A DNA stretch of 64,000 nucleotides from Streptomyces venezuelae (GCF_008642375.1 NZ_CP029194.1:5130501-5194500); one strand, 5' to 3'. Positions 1-8,281 are shown, numbered from the stretch's first letter. Translations and numbers: made by a program. The notes: generated by a model not told the origin, from the letters alone.

Positions 1-718
1 CGGTCTCGCGTACGCGTACCCCGACGGCCACCAGGCCCTCTTCGGCGTGGACCTGACCGTCGGGCGCGGCGAGCGGGTCGCCCTCCTCGGCCCCAACGGC
101 GCCGGGAAGACCACCCTCGTCCTCCACCTCAACGGCATCCTCACCGGCGGCGCGGGCACGGTCACCGTCGCCGGGCTCCCGGTCGGGAAGAAGCACCTCG
201 CCGAGATCCGGCGCAAGGTCGGCATCGTCTTCCAGGACCCCGACGACCAGCTCTTCATGCCGACCGTCCGCGAGGACGTGGCCTTCGGACCGGCGGCGGC
301 GGGCGTCCGGGGCGCCGAGCTGGAGGCCGTCGTGCGGAAGGCCCTCGACCGGGTCGGCATGGCCGAGTACGCGGACCGGCCGCCGCACCACCTCTCCTTC
401 GGGCAGCGCCGCCGGGTCGCCGTGGCCACCGTCCTCGCCATGGAGCCGGAGATCCTCGTCCTCGACGAGCCGTCCTCCAACCTGGACCCGGCCTCGCGCC
501 GCGAGCTCGCCGACATCCTCCGCTCCCTGGACGTCACCGTCCTCATGGTCACCCACGACCTGCCGTACGCCCTGGAACTCTGCCCGCGCGCGGTGATCCT
601 CAGCGAGGGCGTCATCGCCGCCGACGGGCGGACCGGCGAGATCCTCGCGGACACGGAGCTGATGGCCCGGCACCGCCTGGAGCTGCCGTTCGGCTTTGTA
701 CCGAGCTCGGTGGCCTGA
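1..718 (+). CDS. ECF/CbiO-type ABC transporter ATPase, 5' end outside window
   Basis: This is the ATP-hydrolysing subunit of an energy-coupling-factor importer, most like CbiO of cobalt/nickel systems. The reading frame is open to the left edge, and family-like residues precede the first ATG at 47, so the true start lies outside the window. Visible motifs are Walker A GPNGAGKT, the Q-loop FQDPDDQLF that is typical of ECF ATPases, the signature LSFGQ, Walker B with ILVLDEP, and the switch histidine in VTHDL. It should sit on the cytosolic face of a membrane complex whose CbiM/CbiQ-like partners would lie upstream, out of view. The metal specificity cannot be read from this subunit alone. Confidence 0.9.
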   Translation, partial: GLAYAYPDGHQALFGVDLTVGRGERVALLGPNGAGKTTLVLHLNGILTGGAGTVTVAGLPVGKKHLAEIRRKVGIVFQDPDDQLFMPTVREDVAFGPAAAGVRGAELEAVVRKALDRVGMAEYADRPPHHLSFGQRRRVAVATVLAMEPEILVLDEPSSNLDPASRRELADILRSLDVTVLMVTHDLPYALELCPRAVILSEGVIAADGRTGEILADTELMARHRLELPFGFVPSSVA

Positions 719-802
719 CCCCCGGGCCCACCCCCGGAATCCACCTTTCCCGGCAGGCGTTGCACCATGGGAGCCGGTCGTACGAAAGGGAGAGTGGGTC
801 GG

Positions 803-1975
803 GTGGACGTCCAGGGCACGGTGGCGGCGGGCTGGGAGCCGGTCAGGGACGCGTTCCTGCGCAATTTCGAGCAGCGCGGCGAGCGCGGGGCGGCCGTCGC
901 CGTCCACCGCGACGGGGTCAAGGTCGTCGACCTGTGGGCGGGTGCCCGAGACGTGGACGGCACGGCCCCGTGGACCGGGTCGACGGCGCAGGTGGTCCGC
1001 TCGGCCACGAAGGGTGTCGCCGCCGCCGTCCCCCTGCTCCTGCACCAGCGCGGCCTGCTCGACCTGGACGCCCCCGTCGCCACGTACTGGCCGGAGTTCA
1101 AGGCGGCCGGCAAGGACCGCGTGACCGTACGGCAGCTCCTCGCGCACCGGGCCGGGGTCCCCGTCCTGGACCGCCCCCTCACCCTCGCCGAGGCGATCGA
1201 CCTCCCGACGGCCACTGGCGCGATAGCCGCGCAGGCCCCCGTCTGGGAGCCCGGCACCGCCCACGGCTACCACGCCCACACCTTCAGCTGGCTGCTCTCC
1301 GGCCTCGTCCACCGCGTCACCGGGCGCACCATCGGCCGCTGGGTCGCCGAGGAGATCACCGGCCCCCTCGGCCTCGACCTGTGGATCGGGCTGCCGGACG
1401 CGGAGGCCCACCGGGTCGGCCGCCTCGGCCCCGTCGAGGAGATCGACCCGCCCGGCGGCGGCGCGCTCAAGCTCCGCCCCAAGCGCTCCGTCAGCGAGGC
1501 CTACAAGGACCCGGACTCCCTCACCCGGCGCGCCTTCGGGGTCATCGAGCCCCAGCCCGACGAGAACGACCCCGTCTACCGGGCCGCGGAACTGCCCGGC
1601 TCGGCGGGTGTCGCCACCGCCCGCGCGCTCGCCCGCTTCTACGCCGCGACCCTCGGCCCCGTGGACGGCGCCGACCGCCTCTTCGCCCCGGCGACGCTCA
1701 CCCTGGCCCGTACGGAGGAGTCGGCGGGAGCGGACCGGGTGCTGCTCGTCGGCACCCGCTTCGGGCTCGGCCACATGCTGCACGGACCGGCCTCCCCGCT
1801 CCTCGGCCCGTCCTCCTTCGGCCACCCCGGCCGCGGCGGCTCCCTCGGCTTCGCCGACCCGGAGTCCGGGATCGCCTTCGGGTACGTCACCAACGGCATG
1901 CGGAAGACGGTCACGGCCGACCCGCGGGCCCAGGCGCTGGTCCGGGCCGTGCGGTCGGTCGTGGACCTGACCTGA
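803..1975 (+). CDS. Serine hydrolase, beta-lactamase/EstB-like family
   Basis: This is a penicillin-recognising-fold serine hydrolase of about 390 residues (class C beta-lactamase/esterase type). The nucleophile motif is SATK at about residues 67-70, followed by a YHAHT tyrosine region and a C-terminal GHPGRGGSLGF segment that takes the place of the KTG/HxG box. There is no signal peptide, so it is probably a cytosolic esterase or peptidase and not a resistance enzyme. I prefer the GTG at 803 because an AAGGGAG ribosome-binding site lies about 10 nt upstream; an in-frame ATG at 767 would add 12 residues that look unlike the family. The substrate is unknown. Confidence 0.85.
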   Translation: MDVQGTVAAGWEPVRDAFLRNFEQRGERGAAVAVHRDGVKVVDLWAGARDVDGTAPWTGSTAQVVRSATKGVAAAVPLLLHQRGLLDLDAPVATYWPEFKAAGKDRVTVRQLLAHRAGVPVLDRPLTLAEAIDLPTATGAIAAQAPVWEPGTAHGYHAHTFSWLLSGLVHRVTGRTIGRWVAEEITGPLGLDLWIGLPDAEAHRVGRLGPVEEIDPPGGGALKLRPKRSVSEAYKDPDSLTRRAFGVIEPQPDENDPVYRAAELPGSAGVATARALARFYAATLGPVDGADRLFAPATLTLARTEESAGADRVLLVGTRFGLGHMLHGPASPLLGPSSFGHPGRGGSLGFADPESGIAFGYVTNGMRKTVTADPRAQALVRAVRSVVDLT

Positions 1976-2226
1976 CCCCCACTTTGAACCTTCTTGACCT
2001 GGCTCTGCCCCTTCTTGAACTGACCTGACATTCTGCGCCGTTGACCGGCGGGTCCGGGGGCGCCAGGCCAGTACCGTGTGCGAGCCCACTGACCAATGGG
2101 CGGGCACGGGGGGCAGGGGTGAGCGGGATTCCGTCGCGACCGTCGCGACCGGCGAGAACCTTCGGAACGACACGAACACCGAGAACGGCGCAACACCCGG
2201 TGCGGGCCGCGGCGCCGACCGACCGC

Positions 2227-3216
2227 GTGGCGCTGCGGATCGCGAGCAGCCGCCTCTGGGAGATCTACGGCAGCATCGGGCTGCTCGCCGCGCACCGGGG
2301 CCTCGTGCCCTGGCCGTACGCGCACTGGGCCAAGGCCGCACGCCGTTCGCTGAGCCGCTCCGAGGTGACCATCCCGGGCTGGCTCGTCCACCTCTTCCGG
2401 ACCGGCGGCGGGAGCCTTCCGCCGTTCCTCCTCGCCGTCCCGGCCGAGGACGGACCGGACCTGAGCGAGGAGCTCGCGACCCTGGCGACGGTCTGCCCGT
2501 CCCGGGTCCGCGCCGAGCTCGAACAGCGCTTCCCGCAGGGCGTGCCCGCCGAGGTCCGCCCGCTGTACGCGGACCCCGCGGCGCGCGTCGCCGAGCTCCG
2601 CGCCTTCCTGCCGCGGTACTGGCAGACCGCGCTGGCCCCGTACGCGGCGGCCCTGCGGGCGGCGACGGAGGAGGACGTCCTGCGCCGCGCCCGCACGCTC
2701 GCCACCGAGGGGCCGGAGGCGGTGCTGGACGCGGTGGGCGGGATCGCGGTGCCCGGCGGGGTCGCGGTGCCCGGCGTGATGGCCGTGTCGGGCGTCTCCC
2801 GACTCGTCCTCGTACCCCTGCTGTTCGGCCGGGGCGCACCCTTCTTCACCTCGGCCCCGGACGGCTCCGAGGCCGCCCTGTCCTACCCGGTCGAAGGGTC
2901 CGCCGCCCTCGTCGGGGAAGCGCCGGCCGAGCGGCGCGCCGACGCGCCCGTGCGCGGCGACCGGCTGGAGATCCTCCTCGGCCGCAGCCGGGCCGGTGTC
3001 GTCCGGGCCCTCGTGACGCCCACGACCACCTCGGACCTCGCGACGGCCCTCGGCCTCGCCCCGAGCACCGTCTCCCAGCACCTCACGGCGCTGGTGGCCG
3101 CGGGCGTGGTGCGCCGGCACAGGGCGGGCGTGCGCGTGCTCTACGAACTGGACCGCCCGGGCGCGGTGCTGCTGAGGCATCTGGACCACACGCGCGGGGC
3201 GCCGGCGGTCCGGTGA
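2227..3216 (+). CDS. ArsR-like winged-helix transcriptional regulator
   Basis: This is a DNA-binding regulator of about 329 residues. The first three quarters are a helical sensing region of the DUF5937 kind. The last 80 residues form an ArsR-type winged helix: the stretch around TSDLATALGLAPSTVSQHL is the recognition helix, followed by a wing ending in VLYELDR. The frame is open from 2041, but the residues before 2227 look non-coding, so the GTG at 2227 is my choice; it lacks a strong ribosome-binding site, so the start is uncertain. It lies alone between the serine hydrolase and ybaK. The ligand and targets are unknown. Confidence 0.75.
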   Translation: MALRIASSRLWEIYGSIGLLAAHRGLVPWPYAHWAKAARRSLSRSEVTIPGWLVHLFRTGGGSLPPFLLAVPAEDGPDLSEELATLATVCPSRVRAELEQRFPQGVPAEVRPLYADPAARVAELRAFLPRYWQTALAPYAAALRAATEEDVLRRARTLATEGPEAVLDAVGGIAVPGGVAVPGVMAVSGVSRLVLVPLLFGRGAPFFTSAPDGSEAALSYPVEGSAALVGEAPAERRADAPVRGDRLEILLGRSRAGVVRALVTPTTTSDLATALGLAPSTVSQHLTALVAAGVVRRHRAGVRVLYELDRPGAVLLRHLDHTRGAPAVR

Positions 3217-3273
3217 CCGGGCAGTAGGGTCAACTCGCCGTACACGTACACAGGTTGCAACAGGAGAGAACGC

Positions 3274-3759
3274 ATGTCCCAGGAAACGTACGAGAAGCTG
3301 GTCGCCCTGCTCGACGAGCGCGGTGCCGCCTACCGGGTGATCGAGCACGCGCCCGAGGGTGCCACCGAGGCGGTCAGCGCCCTGCGGGGGCACGAACTCG
3401 CCCAGGCGGCCAAGTGCATCATCGCGATGGTCAAGATCGGCAAGAAGGAGAAGCGGTTCGCGCTGGTCGTCGTCCCCGGTGACCGGCGGATCGACCTCGC
3501 GGCCGTGAAGGCGCTGTACGGCGGCACCTACGTGTCCTTCGCGTCCCCCGAGATCGCGGAGGAGCTCGCGGGCTCGGAGAGCGGCACGATCCTGCCGTTC
3601 TCCTTCGACGAGCGCCTGGAGCTCTTCGTCGACCCGGACCTCCTGACGCACGAGGAGTTCTACTTCAACGCCGCCCGGCTCGACCGCTCGATCGCCCTCT
3701 CCAGCGCGGACTACTGCTCGATCGCGGAGCCGCGCCTGGAGCGCGTCTCGACCGACTGA
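3274..3759 (+). CDS. YbaK/EbsC-type aminoacyl-tRNA deacylase
   Basis: This is a 161-residue free-standing editing protein of the YbaK/ProX superfamily. Members hydrolyse mischarged tRNA such as Cys-tRNA(Pro), protecting translation fidelity. The conserved lysine lies in QAAKCIIAMV, and the remainder shows the family pattern of a compact single domain, including VVVPGDRRIDLAAVK and a C-terminal region rich in Ser and Asp. The start has a clear AGGAGAG ribosome-binding site at about 3260. It is the first of two YbaK-like proteins in the window; the other is at 9133-9612, and they are only distantly alike. Exact tRNA specificity cannot be told from sequence. Confidence 0.88.
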   Translation: MSQETYEKLVALLDERGAAYRVIEHAPEGATEAVSALRGHELAQAAKCIIAMVKIGKKEKRFALVVVPGDRRIDLAAVKALYGGTYVSFASPEIAEELAGSESGTILPFSFDERLELFVDPDLLTHEEFYFNAARLDRSIALSSADYCSIAEPRLERVSTD

Positions 3760-3769
3760 CGCCCGCGCG

Positions 3770-4387
3770 TCACGCCATGGTGGGCGTCAGCGCGAGCACC
3801 ATCCCCAGACCGACGAGCACGGTGCCGATGACCTTGTTGAGCACGCTCTGACGCTGCAGCAGGCGGGCCCGCAGGCTCTGGTTGGAGAAGAGGAGCGCGG
3901 CCAGGGCGAACCAGACCAGGTGGGCGAACGACATGAAGAGGCCGTAGCCGACCTGCTGGAAGACGGGGGTGTCGGCGCTGACGACCTGGGTGTACGTGCT
4001 CAGCACGAACAGCATCGTCTTCGGGTTGAGCGCGTTCGTCAGGAATCCGGTGCGCAGCGCGCCCGCCTTCGAAAGGCCGCCGTCGCCCGACAGATCGATG
4101 TCCACCTGGGTCTTGGTGACGAACGTCTTGTACCCGATGTACACGAGATACGCGGCGCCGATCAGTTTCATCGCGGTGAAAAGCATCGGACTCCGGGAAA
4201 CCAGAAGTCCCACGCCCAGCATCGTGTAGGTGACGTGGACGAGAACACCGAGGGCAATTCCGACGGCGGCGAGAACGCCCGCGGTGCGCCCGTACAGGTA
4301 ACTGTTGCGGACGGTCATCGCGAAGTCCGCTCCGGGGCTGATGACAGCCAGAACTGTGATGACCGCCACGGCGATGAGCTGACCCAT
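3770..4387 (-). CDS. LysE/RhtB-family amino-acid exporter
   Basis: This is a 205-residue integral membrane exporter of the LysE/RhtB family, with about six membrane segments. The family motif SPGADF near the N terminus and the conserved NPK in the middle (NALNPKTM) are present, and the length is normal. Such proteins export amino acids, homoserine lactones or hydroxy-amino acids. The gene lies downstream of, and on the same strand as, a 2-oxoglutarate/Fe oxygenase gene (4500-5240). A strong hairpin lies in the 112-bp gap, so it is read either through that hairpin or from its own promoter. The pairing suggests it may export the oxygenase product, which is inference. Confidence 0.9.
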   Translation of the reverse strand: MGQLIAVAVITVLAVISPGADFAMTVRNSYLYGRTAGVLAAVGIALGVLVHVTYTMLGVGLLVSRSPMLFTAMKLIGAAYLVYIGYKTFVTKTQVDIDLSGDGGLSKAGALRTGFLTNALNPKTMLFVLSTYTQVVSADTPVFQQVGYGLFMSFAHLVWFALAALLFSNQSLRARLLQRQSVLNKVIGTVLVGLGMVLALTPTMA

Positions 4388-4429
4388 TTGCTGACCCGTT
4401 TTCCCGTCTTCTTCTCACTCGTTCACGCG

Positions 4430-4494
4430 GCGGTGGGGGTGCGGGGGGCCGGCCGTGGCGGACTCGCCGCGGCCGGCGCCCCCTCACCCCCGCC
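4430..4494 (-). terminator. Strong hairpin between oxygenase and exporter genes
   Basis: A long, nearly perfect GC-rich inverted repeat, with arms of roughly 25 nt around GGGGGCCGGCC and GGCCGGCGCCCCC, lies directly after the stop of the oxygenase gene. On the minus strand it would end or attenuate transcription before the LysE-type gene. Confidence 0.7.
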
Positions 4495-4499
4495 GTACA

Positions 4500-5240
4500 T
4501 CAGGGCTTGTGACGGTAGGTCACGACCAGCACGTCGCGCGAGGCCGGGACCGAGGAATCGATCCGCTCGATCGGCGAGACGCCGTGGTAGACCCGCTCGT
4601 CGTTGACGAGCGCCAGGTCGAGGGGGTCGGTGAGCTCGAACTTCTCCACCGGCTGCTTGTCCAGGTTGAAGACGGTGCTCTCGCCGCCGGTGGCGTTGGA
4701 GCGGCCGATCATCGCCATCAGGACGAAGGTGACGCCGTCGCGGTGGACGCCCTCGGGCGTCGGCAGACCGACCTCCTCGCCGTCGACCTCGATGCGGAAC
4801 TGGTGGGCCTCGATGTGCCACGCGGAGTACGGGGCGAGCCGGCCGAAGATGTCGCAGCCCAGGGTGACCAGGCTGTTCATCGTGGCGCCGTGCAGCGACG
4901 CGTCCTCGAAGGGCTCGTAGTGGCGGGCGACGCCGCCGTTGAGGGTGTTGTAGTCGAGCCCCTGGTAGTGCGGCTGGTGGGCCTCGACGCGGTAGTCGTT
5001 GCCGGCGCGGGGCGCGCTGAGCGTGGCGTGCCGGCGGCGGCGGTAGCGCCCGCCGTCCGCCATGTAGCCGTCGAGCGGCATCCGGCCCCAGCTCTCGCGG
5101 AAGGCCTCCAGGTCGTCGAGCGCGGTCTCGGACCGCTGGAGGAGAAGCTCCTTGACCTTCTCGCCGGAGCGGAGGTCAAAGCTCCGGGAGGAAAGGGACT
5201 CGCATATTTCCTCTACTCCGGACGCGTACGACGAAGACAT
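4500..5240 (-). CDS. 2-oxoglutarate/Fe(II) oxygenase (PF10014-like, IDO-type)
   Basis: This is a 246-residue member of the 2OG-Fe dioxygenase family that includes the L-isoleucine 4-hydroxylase of Bacillus. The iron facial triad is visible as H166-x-D168 (in GVHRDGVTF) and H219 (in VYHGVSP), with a late arginine, SRDVLVV, placed to bind 2-oxoglutarate. These enzymes hydroxylate the side chains of free amino acids and release succinate and CO2. The frame stays open upstream, but the ATG at 5240 has an AGGGGGA ribosome-binding site, so that is the start. It diverges from the SDR gene at 5398 and precedes a LysE-family exporter. The substrate is not deducible; a free amino acid is the best guess. 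Confidence 0.85.
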   Translation of the reverse strand: MSSSYASGVEEICESLSSRSFDLRSGEKVKELLLQRSETALDDLEAFRESWGRMPLDGYMADGGRYRRRRHATLSAPRAGNDYRVEAHQPHYQGLDYNTLNGGVARHYEPFEDASLHGATMNSLVTLGCDIFGRLAPYSAWHIEAHQFRIEVDGEEVGLPTPEGVHRDGVTFVLMAMIGRSNATGGESTVFNLDKQPVEKFELTDPLDLALVNDERVYHGVSPIERIDSSVPASRDVLVVTYRHKP

Positions 5241-5397
5241 TGTTCCCCCTGAGTCCAAGTGATCATCGGTCGGAACCGATCGTGGTATTTGCGACGGGGG
5301 CATGTCAAAGCCTTTCGGTCGTGGCCGAATTGTCAGGAGTCCGCTTTTCGTGAAGGGAATGTTGCGGCCGTATGACCTGAGGGGTAGGAACCGCCCC

Positions 5398-6195
5398 ATG
5401 GAACTTCGACGCGGTGAACTCCCGGCACGTTTCGACGAATACGCGGTACTGATCACGGGCGCGGCGCGCGGCATCGGCGCGGCCACCGCGCGACGGCTCG
5501 CGGCCGAGGGCGCGCGGGTGCTGGTCACGGACATCGACGAGGACGAGGCCGCGCGGACCGCCGCCGAGCTGCCCGGGGCGGTGGCCCTGCGCTGCGACGT
5601 CGGCGACCGGGACTCGGTGGAGGCGGCCGTCGCGTACGCGGTGGAGACCTTCGGCGGCCTCGACGTCCTCGTCAACAACGCCCTCGCCCCCGTCGCCCCC
5701 GACCGCGACCGCTTCGAGGACGAGCCGGACGGGGGCTGGGCGGGCCAGCTCGACGTGACGCTGATGGGCGCGGTCCGCTGCTCCCGGGCGGCGCTGCCGC
5801 ACCTCGCGGCGGCCGACGGGCGCGGGGCGATCGTCATGATCGGCTCGGTCAACGCCGAGGCGGACTTCGGCAGCCACGCCTACAGCGCGGCCAAGGCGGG
5901 CCTCACCTCGCTGACCCGGACGCTGGCGGGCGACGCGGCGCCGCGCGGTGTCCGCGTCAACCAGATCAACCCGGGGACGATCGCGACGACGGGCTGGGTG
6001 GGCCGGGAGGCCGACCTCGCCCTCCTGGCGGACCGGGTCTACCCGCTGGGCCGCGTCGGCACGCCGGAGGACGTGGCCGCCGCCGTCGCGTTCCTCGCCT
6101 CGCGGGACGCGTCCTGGATCACGGGCACGGTCCTGCGGGTCGACGGCGGCCTGCTGGCGGTGAACACGCACTTCGCGGAGGTCCTGGCGGACTGA
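5398..6195 (+). CDS. SDR-family oxidoreductase
   Basis: This is a classical short-chain dehydrogenase/reductase of 265 residues. The NAD(P)-binding motif TGAARGIGAA lies near the N terminus, NNA follows in the middle, and the catalytic Ser (IGSVNAE) and Tyr-Lys (YSAAKAG) are present. An acidic residue after beta-2 (TDIDED) favours NAD(H). The start at 5398 is set by the purine-rich GGGGTAGGA 8 nt upstream; an in-frame ATG at 5302 would add residues unlike the family. It diverges from the 2OG oxygenase gene, so the two may share a control region and perhaps a pathway, such as oxidation of a hydroxylated product. The substrate is unknown. Confidence 0.88.
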   Translation: MELRRGELPARFDEYAVLITGAARGIGAATARRLAAEGARVLVTDIDEDEAARTAAELPGAVALRCDVGDRDSVEAAVAYAVETFGGLDVLVNNALAPVAPDRDRFEDEPDGGWAGQLDVTLMGAVRCSRAALPHLAAADGRGAIVMIGSVNAEADFGSHAYSAAKAGLTSLTRTLAGDAAPRGVRVNQINPGTIATTGWVGREADLALLADRVYPLGRVGTPEDVAAAVAFLASRDASWITGTVLRVDGGLLAVNTHFAEVLAD

Positions 6196-6229
6196 GGAGG
6201 GCGGCGGCGGAACTTTCCGGACCGGAGAC

Positions 6230-6255
6230 GCAACCCCGGGAGGTGCCACACGTCT
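6230..6255 (+). promoter_or_regulatory. Possible ECF-sigma promoter
   Basis: GCAACC (6230-6235) and CGTCT (6251-6255), 15 nt apart, resemble a promoter pattern used by some Streptomyces ECF sigma factors. It lies 55 nt before the secreted Ala/Pro-rich gene, which is followed by an ECF sigma gene. This is pattern reading only. Confidence 0.35.
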
Positions 6256-6310
6256 GGTGGGTTGAAGGCGCCCTTCACGTCCTGTCCCACCTCCTCACCT
6301 GGAGAGCCCC

Positions 6311-6724
6311 ATGAACCGCACCACTCGCCGTCGCCGGATCCTGGGCGCCGTCACCGGCGCCGCGCTGCTCCTGGGCGGCGCCTTCACCGCCCAGGCCGTC
6401 GCCGACTCGGGCGAGCAGCCGAAGCCCGCGGCGCCCAAGGCCGTCCCGGCCGAAGAGGCGGCCCCGCAGCCGGCGCCGAAGCCCGCCGTGGTGAAGCCGG
6501 GCACGGGCACGGCGCGTCCGGCCCCGGCGGTCAAGCCGGGCACGGCCCGGCCCGCCCCCGCCCCGGCCACGGCCCCTGCCGTGAAGCCGACGCCGGCGCC
6601 GGTTCCGGCTCCGGCCGCCGCGAAGCCCGCACCGGCGGCCGAGCAGACGCCCGCCCCCGCTCCCGCCTCGGCCGAGAACGCGCCCCGCGTGATCGCCCCG
6701 GGCCCGGCGGGCGCCGGGAAGTAA
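6311..6724 (+). CDS. Secreted Ala/Pro/Lys-rich protein
   Basis: This is a 137-residue low-complexity protein. Residues 1-32 form a Sec signal peptide: Arg-rich start MNRTTRRRR, hydrophobic core, and an AVA-type cleavage site. The mature part is almost entirely Ala, Pro and Lys (repeats of the kind KPAPAP) with no folded domain visible. Such tails often span cell-wall peptidoglycan. It is followed by a strong terminator and then an ECF sigma gene, and has a possible ECF-type promoter. I recognise no function; a wall-associated linker or decoy is possible. The strong Pro/Ala bias makes homology searches unreliable. Confidence 0.7.
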   Translation: MNRTTRRRRILGAVTGAALLLGGAFTAQAVADSGEQPKPAAPKAVPAEEAAPQPAPKPAVVKPGTGTARPAPAVKPGTARPAPAPATAPAVKPTPAPVPAPAAAKPAPAAEQTPAPAPASAENAPRVIAPGPAGAGK

Positions 6725-6742
6725 CACGGAGCCCGGAGTCAG

Positions 6743-6774
6743 GGCGGGCCGGCCCTCCACAGGGCCGGCCCGCC
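6743..6774 (+). terminator. Rho-independent terminator after secreted gene
   Basis: A perfect 14-bp inverted repeat (GGCGGGCCGGCCCT and its complement) with a CCAC loop, followed by a pyrimidine-rich stretch, lies 19 nt after the stop at 6724. Confidence 0.8.
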
Positions 6775-6808
6775 TCCTTCCCCTCCCGCAACGGATCGAG
6801 CGAGGCCC

Positions 6809-7423
6809 ATGCAATACGCGATACACGCGGCGCCACCCTGGTGGTCCCGCCTGCTCGCCCGTGTGTCCGGTACCGAGCACCTCGCGGTGGTACGGGAACT
6901 CCGCCCCCGCCCCCGGACGTCGCCCTACGCCGACGAGCGGCCGCCCGGCCTGACCGAGCTGTACCGGGCGCGACGGCTCGACATGGTGCGGCTCGCGCTC
7001 TTCCTGGTCGACGACCTGCACACCGCCGAGGACGTCGTCCAGGACGCGTTCGCGGCCGTGTGCCGCGCGTACGGCACCTCGCTGGACGGCCTCCGGGACC
7101 CGGGGGCGTACCTGCACACCGCCGTGGTCAACGCGGCCCGCTCGGTCCTCCGCCGCCGCCGCACGGCCCGCGGCTACACCCCGCCCCACCAGCCGGCGGG
7201 CCCGCCGGTGGACGAGGGCCTCCTCCTCGCGGAGGAACACCGCGCCGTTCTCGACGCACTGGCCCGACTCACCGTCCGCCAGCGTGAGGTACTGGTCCTG
7301 CGCTACTGGTCGGAGCTGACCGAGGAGCAGATCGCGCGGACGCTCGGCCTGTCGCGCGGCACGGTGAAGTCCACGGCGAGCCGCGCCCTGGACGCCCTGG
7401 AGAAGAGACTGGAGGCGTCCTGA
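6809..7423 (+). CDS. ECF RNA polymerase sigma factor (SigE-like)
   Basis: This is a 204-residue extracytoplasmic-function sigma factor. Region 2 is seen around LFLVDDLHTAEDVVQDAF, which contacts the -10 element and core polymerase. Region 4 is around EEQIARTLGLSRGTVKS, the helix-turn-helix for the -35 element. About 50 residues precede region 2, which is long for the group, so an internal start is possible. The stop overlaps the start of the next gene by one base (TGATG), implying translational coupling, so the small membrane protein at 7423 is a candidate regulator of this sigma factor. The regulon is unknown; the secreted gene just upstream is a possible target. Confidence 0.88.
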   Translation: MQYAIHAAPPWWSRLLARVSGTEHLAVVRELRPRPRTSPYADERPPGLTELYRARRLDMVRLALFLVDDLHTAEDVVQDAFAAVCRAYGTSLDGLRDPGAYLHTAVVNAARSVLRRRRTARGYTPPHQPAGPPVDEGLLLAEEHRAVLDALARLTVRQREVLVLRYWSELTEEQIARTLGLSRGTVKSTASRALDALEKRLEAS

Positions 7424-7782
7424 TGGCCACCCCGCCCACCGAAGACCGCCACGCCACCACCGAGGCCCGCCTCAGAGCGGCCCTGACGGCCCGCGCGGCC
7501 CAGGTCACCCACCACGACCTGCGCCGGGAGCCGCCACCGCGCGGCCGTGCCCGGTCCGTCCGCGGTCTGTACGGCCGGGGCCTCGCCGCGCTCGCCGTGG
7601 CCGCGGCCGTGGCGGCGGTGTGCCTCCTGGCCCTGCGCCCCGAGATCCGCCTGGACCCCGCCCCGGTGCAGCCCGCCCGCCCCCCGGCCACCGGCACCGA
7701 CCGCCCGGCCCCCGACCAGCCCCCGACGCCCCGGCCGGCCGCGGAGACGCCCCGGGTGGTCCCCCCGGCCCCGGCGGACTGA
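7423..7782 (+). CDS. Small single-pass membrane protein coupled to sigma factor
   Basis: This is a 119-residue protein with a basic, Arg-rich cytosolic first half, one membrane helix at about residues 50-70 (GLAALAVAAAVAAVCLLAL), and a Pro-rich external tail. Its ATG overlaps the sigma factor stop. The topology and coupling match an anti-sigma factor, but no zinc-binding HxxxCxxC motif or recognisable anti-sigma domain is visible, so the role is inferred from position only. It could equally be a simple accessory protein of the operon. Confidence 0.7.
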   Translation: MATPPTEDRHATTEARLRAALTARAAQVTHHDLRREPPPRGRARSVRGLYGRGLAALAVAAAVAAVCLLALRPEIRLDPAPVQPARPPATGTDRPAPDQPPTPRPAAETPRVVPPAPAD

Positions 7783-7930
7783 CGGGAAGCGCCGCGGCGC
7801 TCGAGCGCCCCACGGCACACTGCACAGCGAGGTCCACCCGTCGCCGCCCGCTCCGGCAACTGGCGTGTCTGCGACCGCCTCGGACCGGGAAAGCTGGTGT
7901 GGGCGGAGCTTGCCGTGGAGGGGGAGTCGG

Positions 7931-8200
7931 ATGCGTCGTGAGGGAATCGCGGCCGGTCGGGTGGCCGGGCCGTACCACCGGGGGGCTCGGCGGCCGAAAC
8001 TCTGGGCGTTACGGTCCGACCGGTCCGGGAGCGGCCTGATCACCGAGGCCGAGTGCACCACCTGCCACGACGGTTCGGGCCCGGCGGACGACGGGCGCGG
8101 GCCCGCCGTCTGGTGCCTGGCCCACGCCGAGGAGACCGGCCACACCGGCTTCCGCCGCATCAGAACGGACTTCTTCCGAGCCTCCTGCGACGGCGCCTGA
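7931..8200 (+). CDS. Small DUF7848-like Cys/His protein
   Basis: This is an 89-residue protein with the pattern CTTCHDG, then WCLAHAEETGHTGFRR, ending in a TDFFRAS-type tail. The Cys, Cys, Cys and His residues could bind a metal. Many Streptomyces encode short proteins with the W-C-x-x-H-x-x-x-TGH-x-x-FR signature (DUF7848), often several per genome and near regulators. The ATG at 7931 has an excellent GGAGGGGGAG ribosome-binding site, so I use it although the frame is open from 7547. No function is known. The stop codon lies inside a run of short tandem repeats (8191-8262). Confidence 0.7.
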   Translation: MRREGIAAGRVAGPYHRGARRPKLWALRSDRSGSGLITEAECTTCHDGSGPADDGRGPAVWCLAHAEETGHTGFRRIRTDFFRASCDGA

Positions 8201-8262
8201 GCCGACGGCGCCTGAGCCGAGGGGGGCCTGAGCCGAAGGGGGCCTGAGCCGAGGGGGCCTGC
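8191..8262. repeat. Short tandem repeats of GCCTGAGCCGA
   Basis: Four successive 15-16-bp units, each ending in GCCTGAGCCGA, begin at the stop codon of the DUF7848 gene and fill the gap to the convergent transporter gene. Each unit carries a TGA in the same sense. Confidence 0.8.
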
Positions 8263-8281
8263 CCGTCTCGTCGCGACTCCC

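Noticed and set aside
1639-3651. A 670-residue minus-strand open frame
   Set aside because: It is antisense to the serine hydrolase, ArsR and YbaK genes and has shadow composition.
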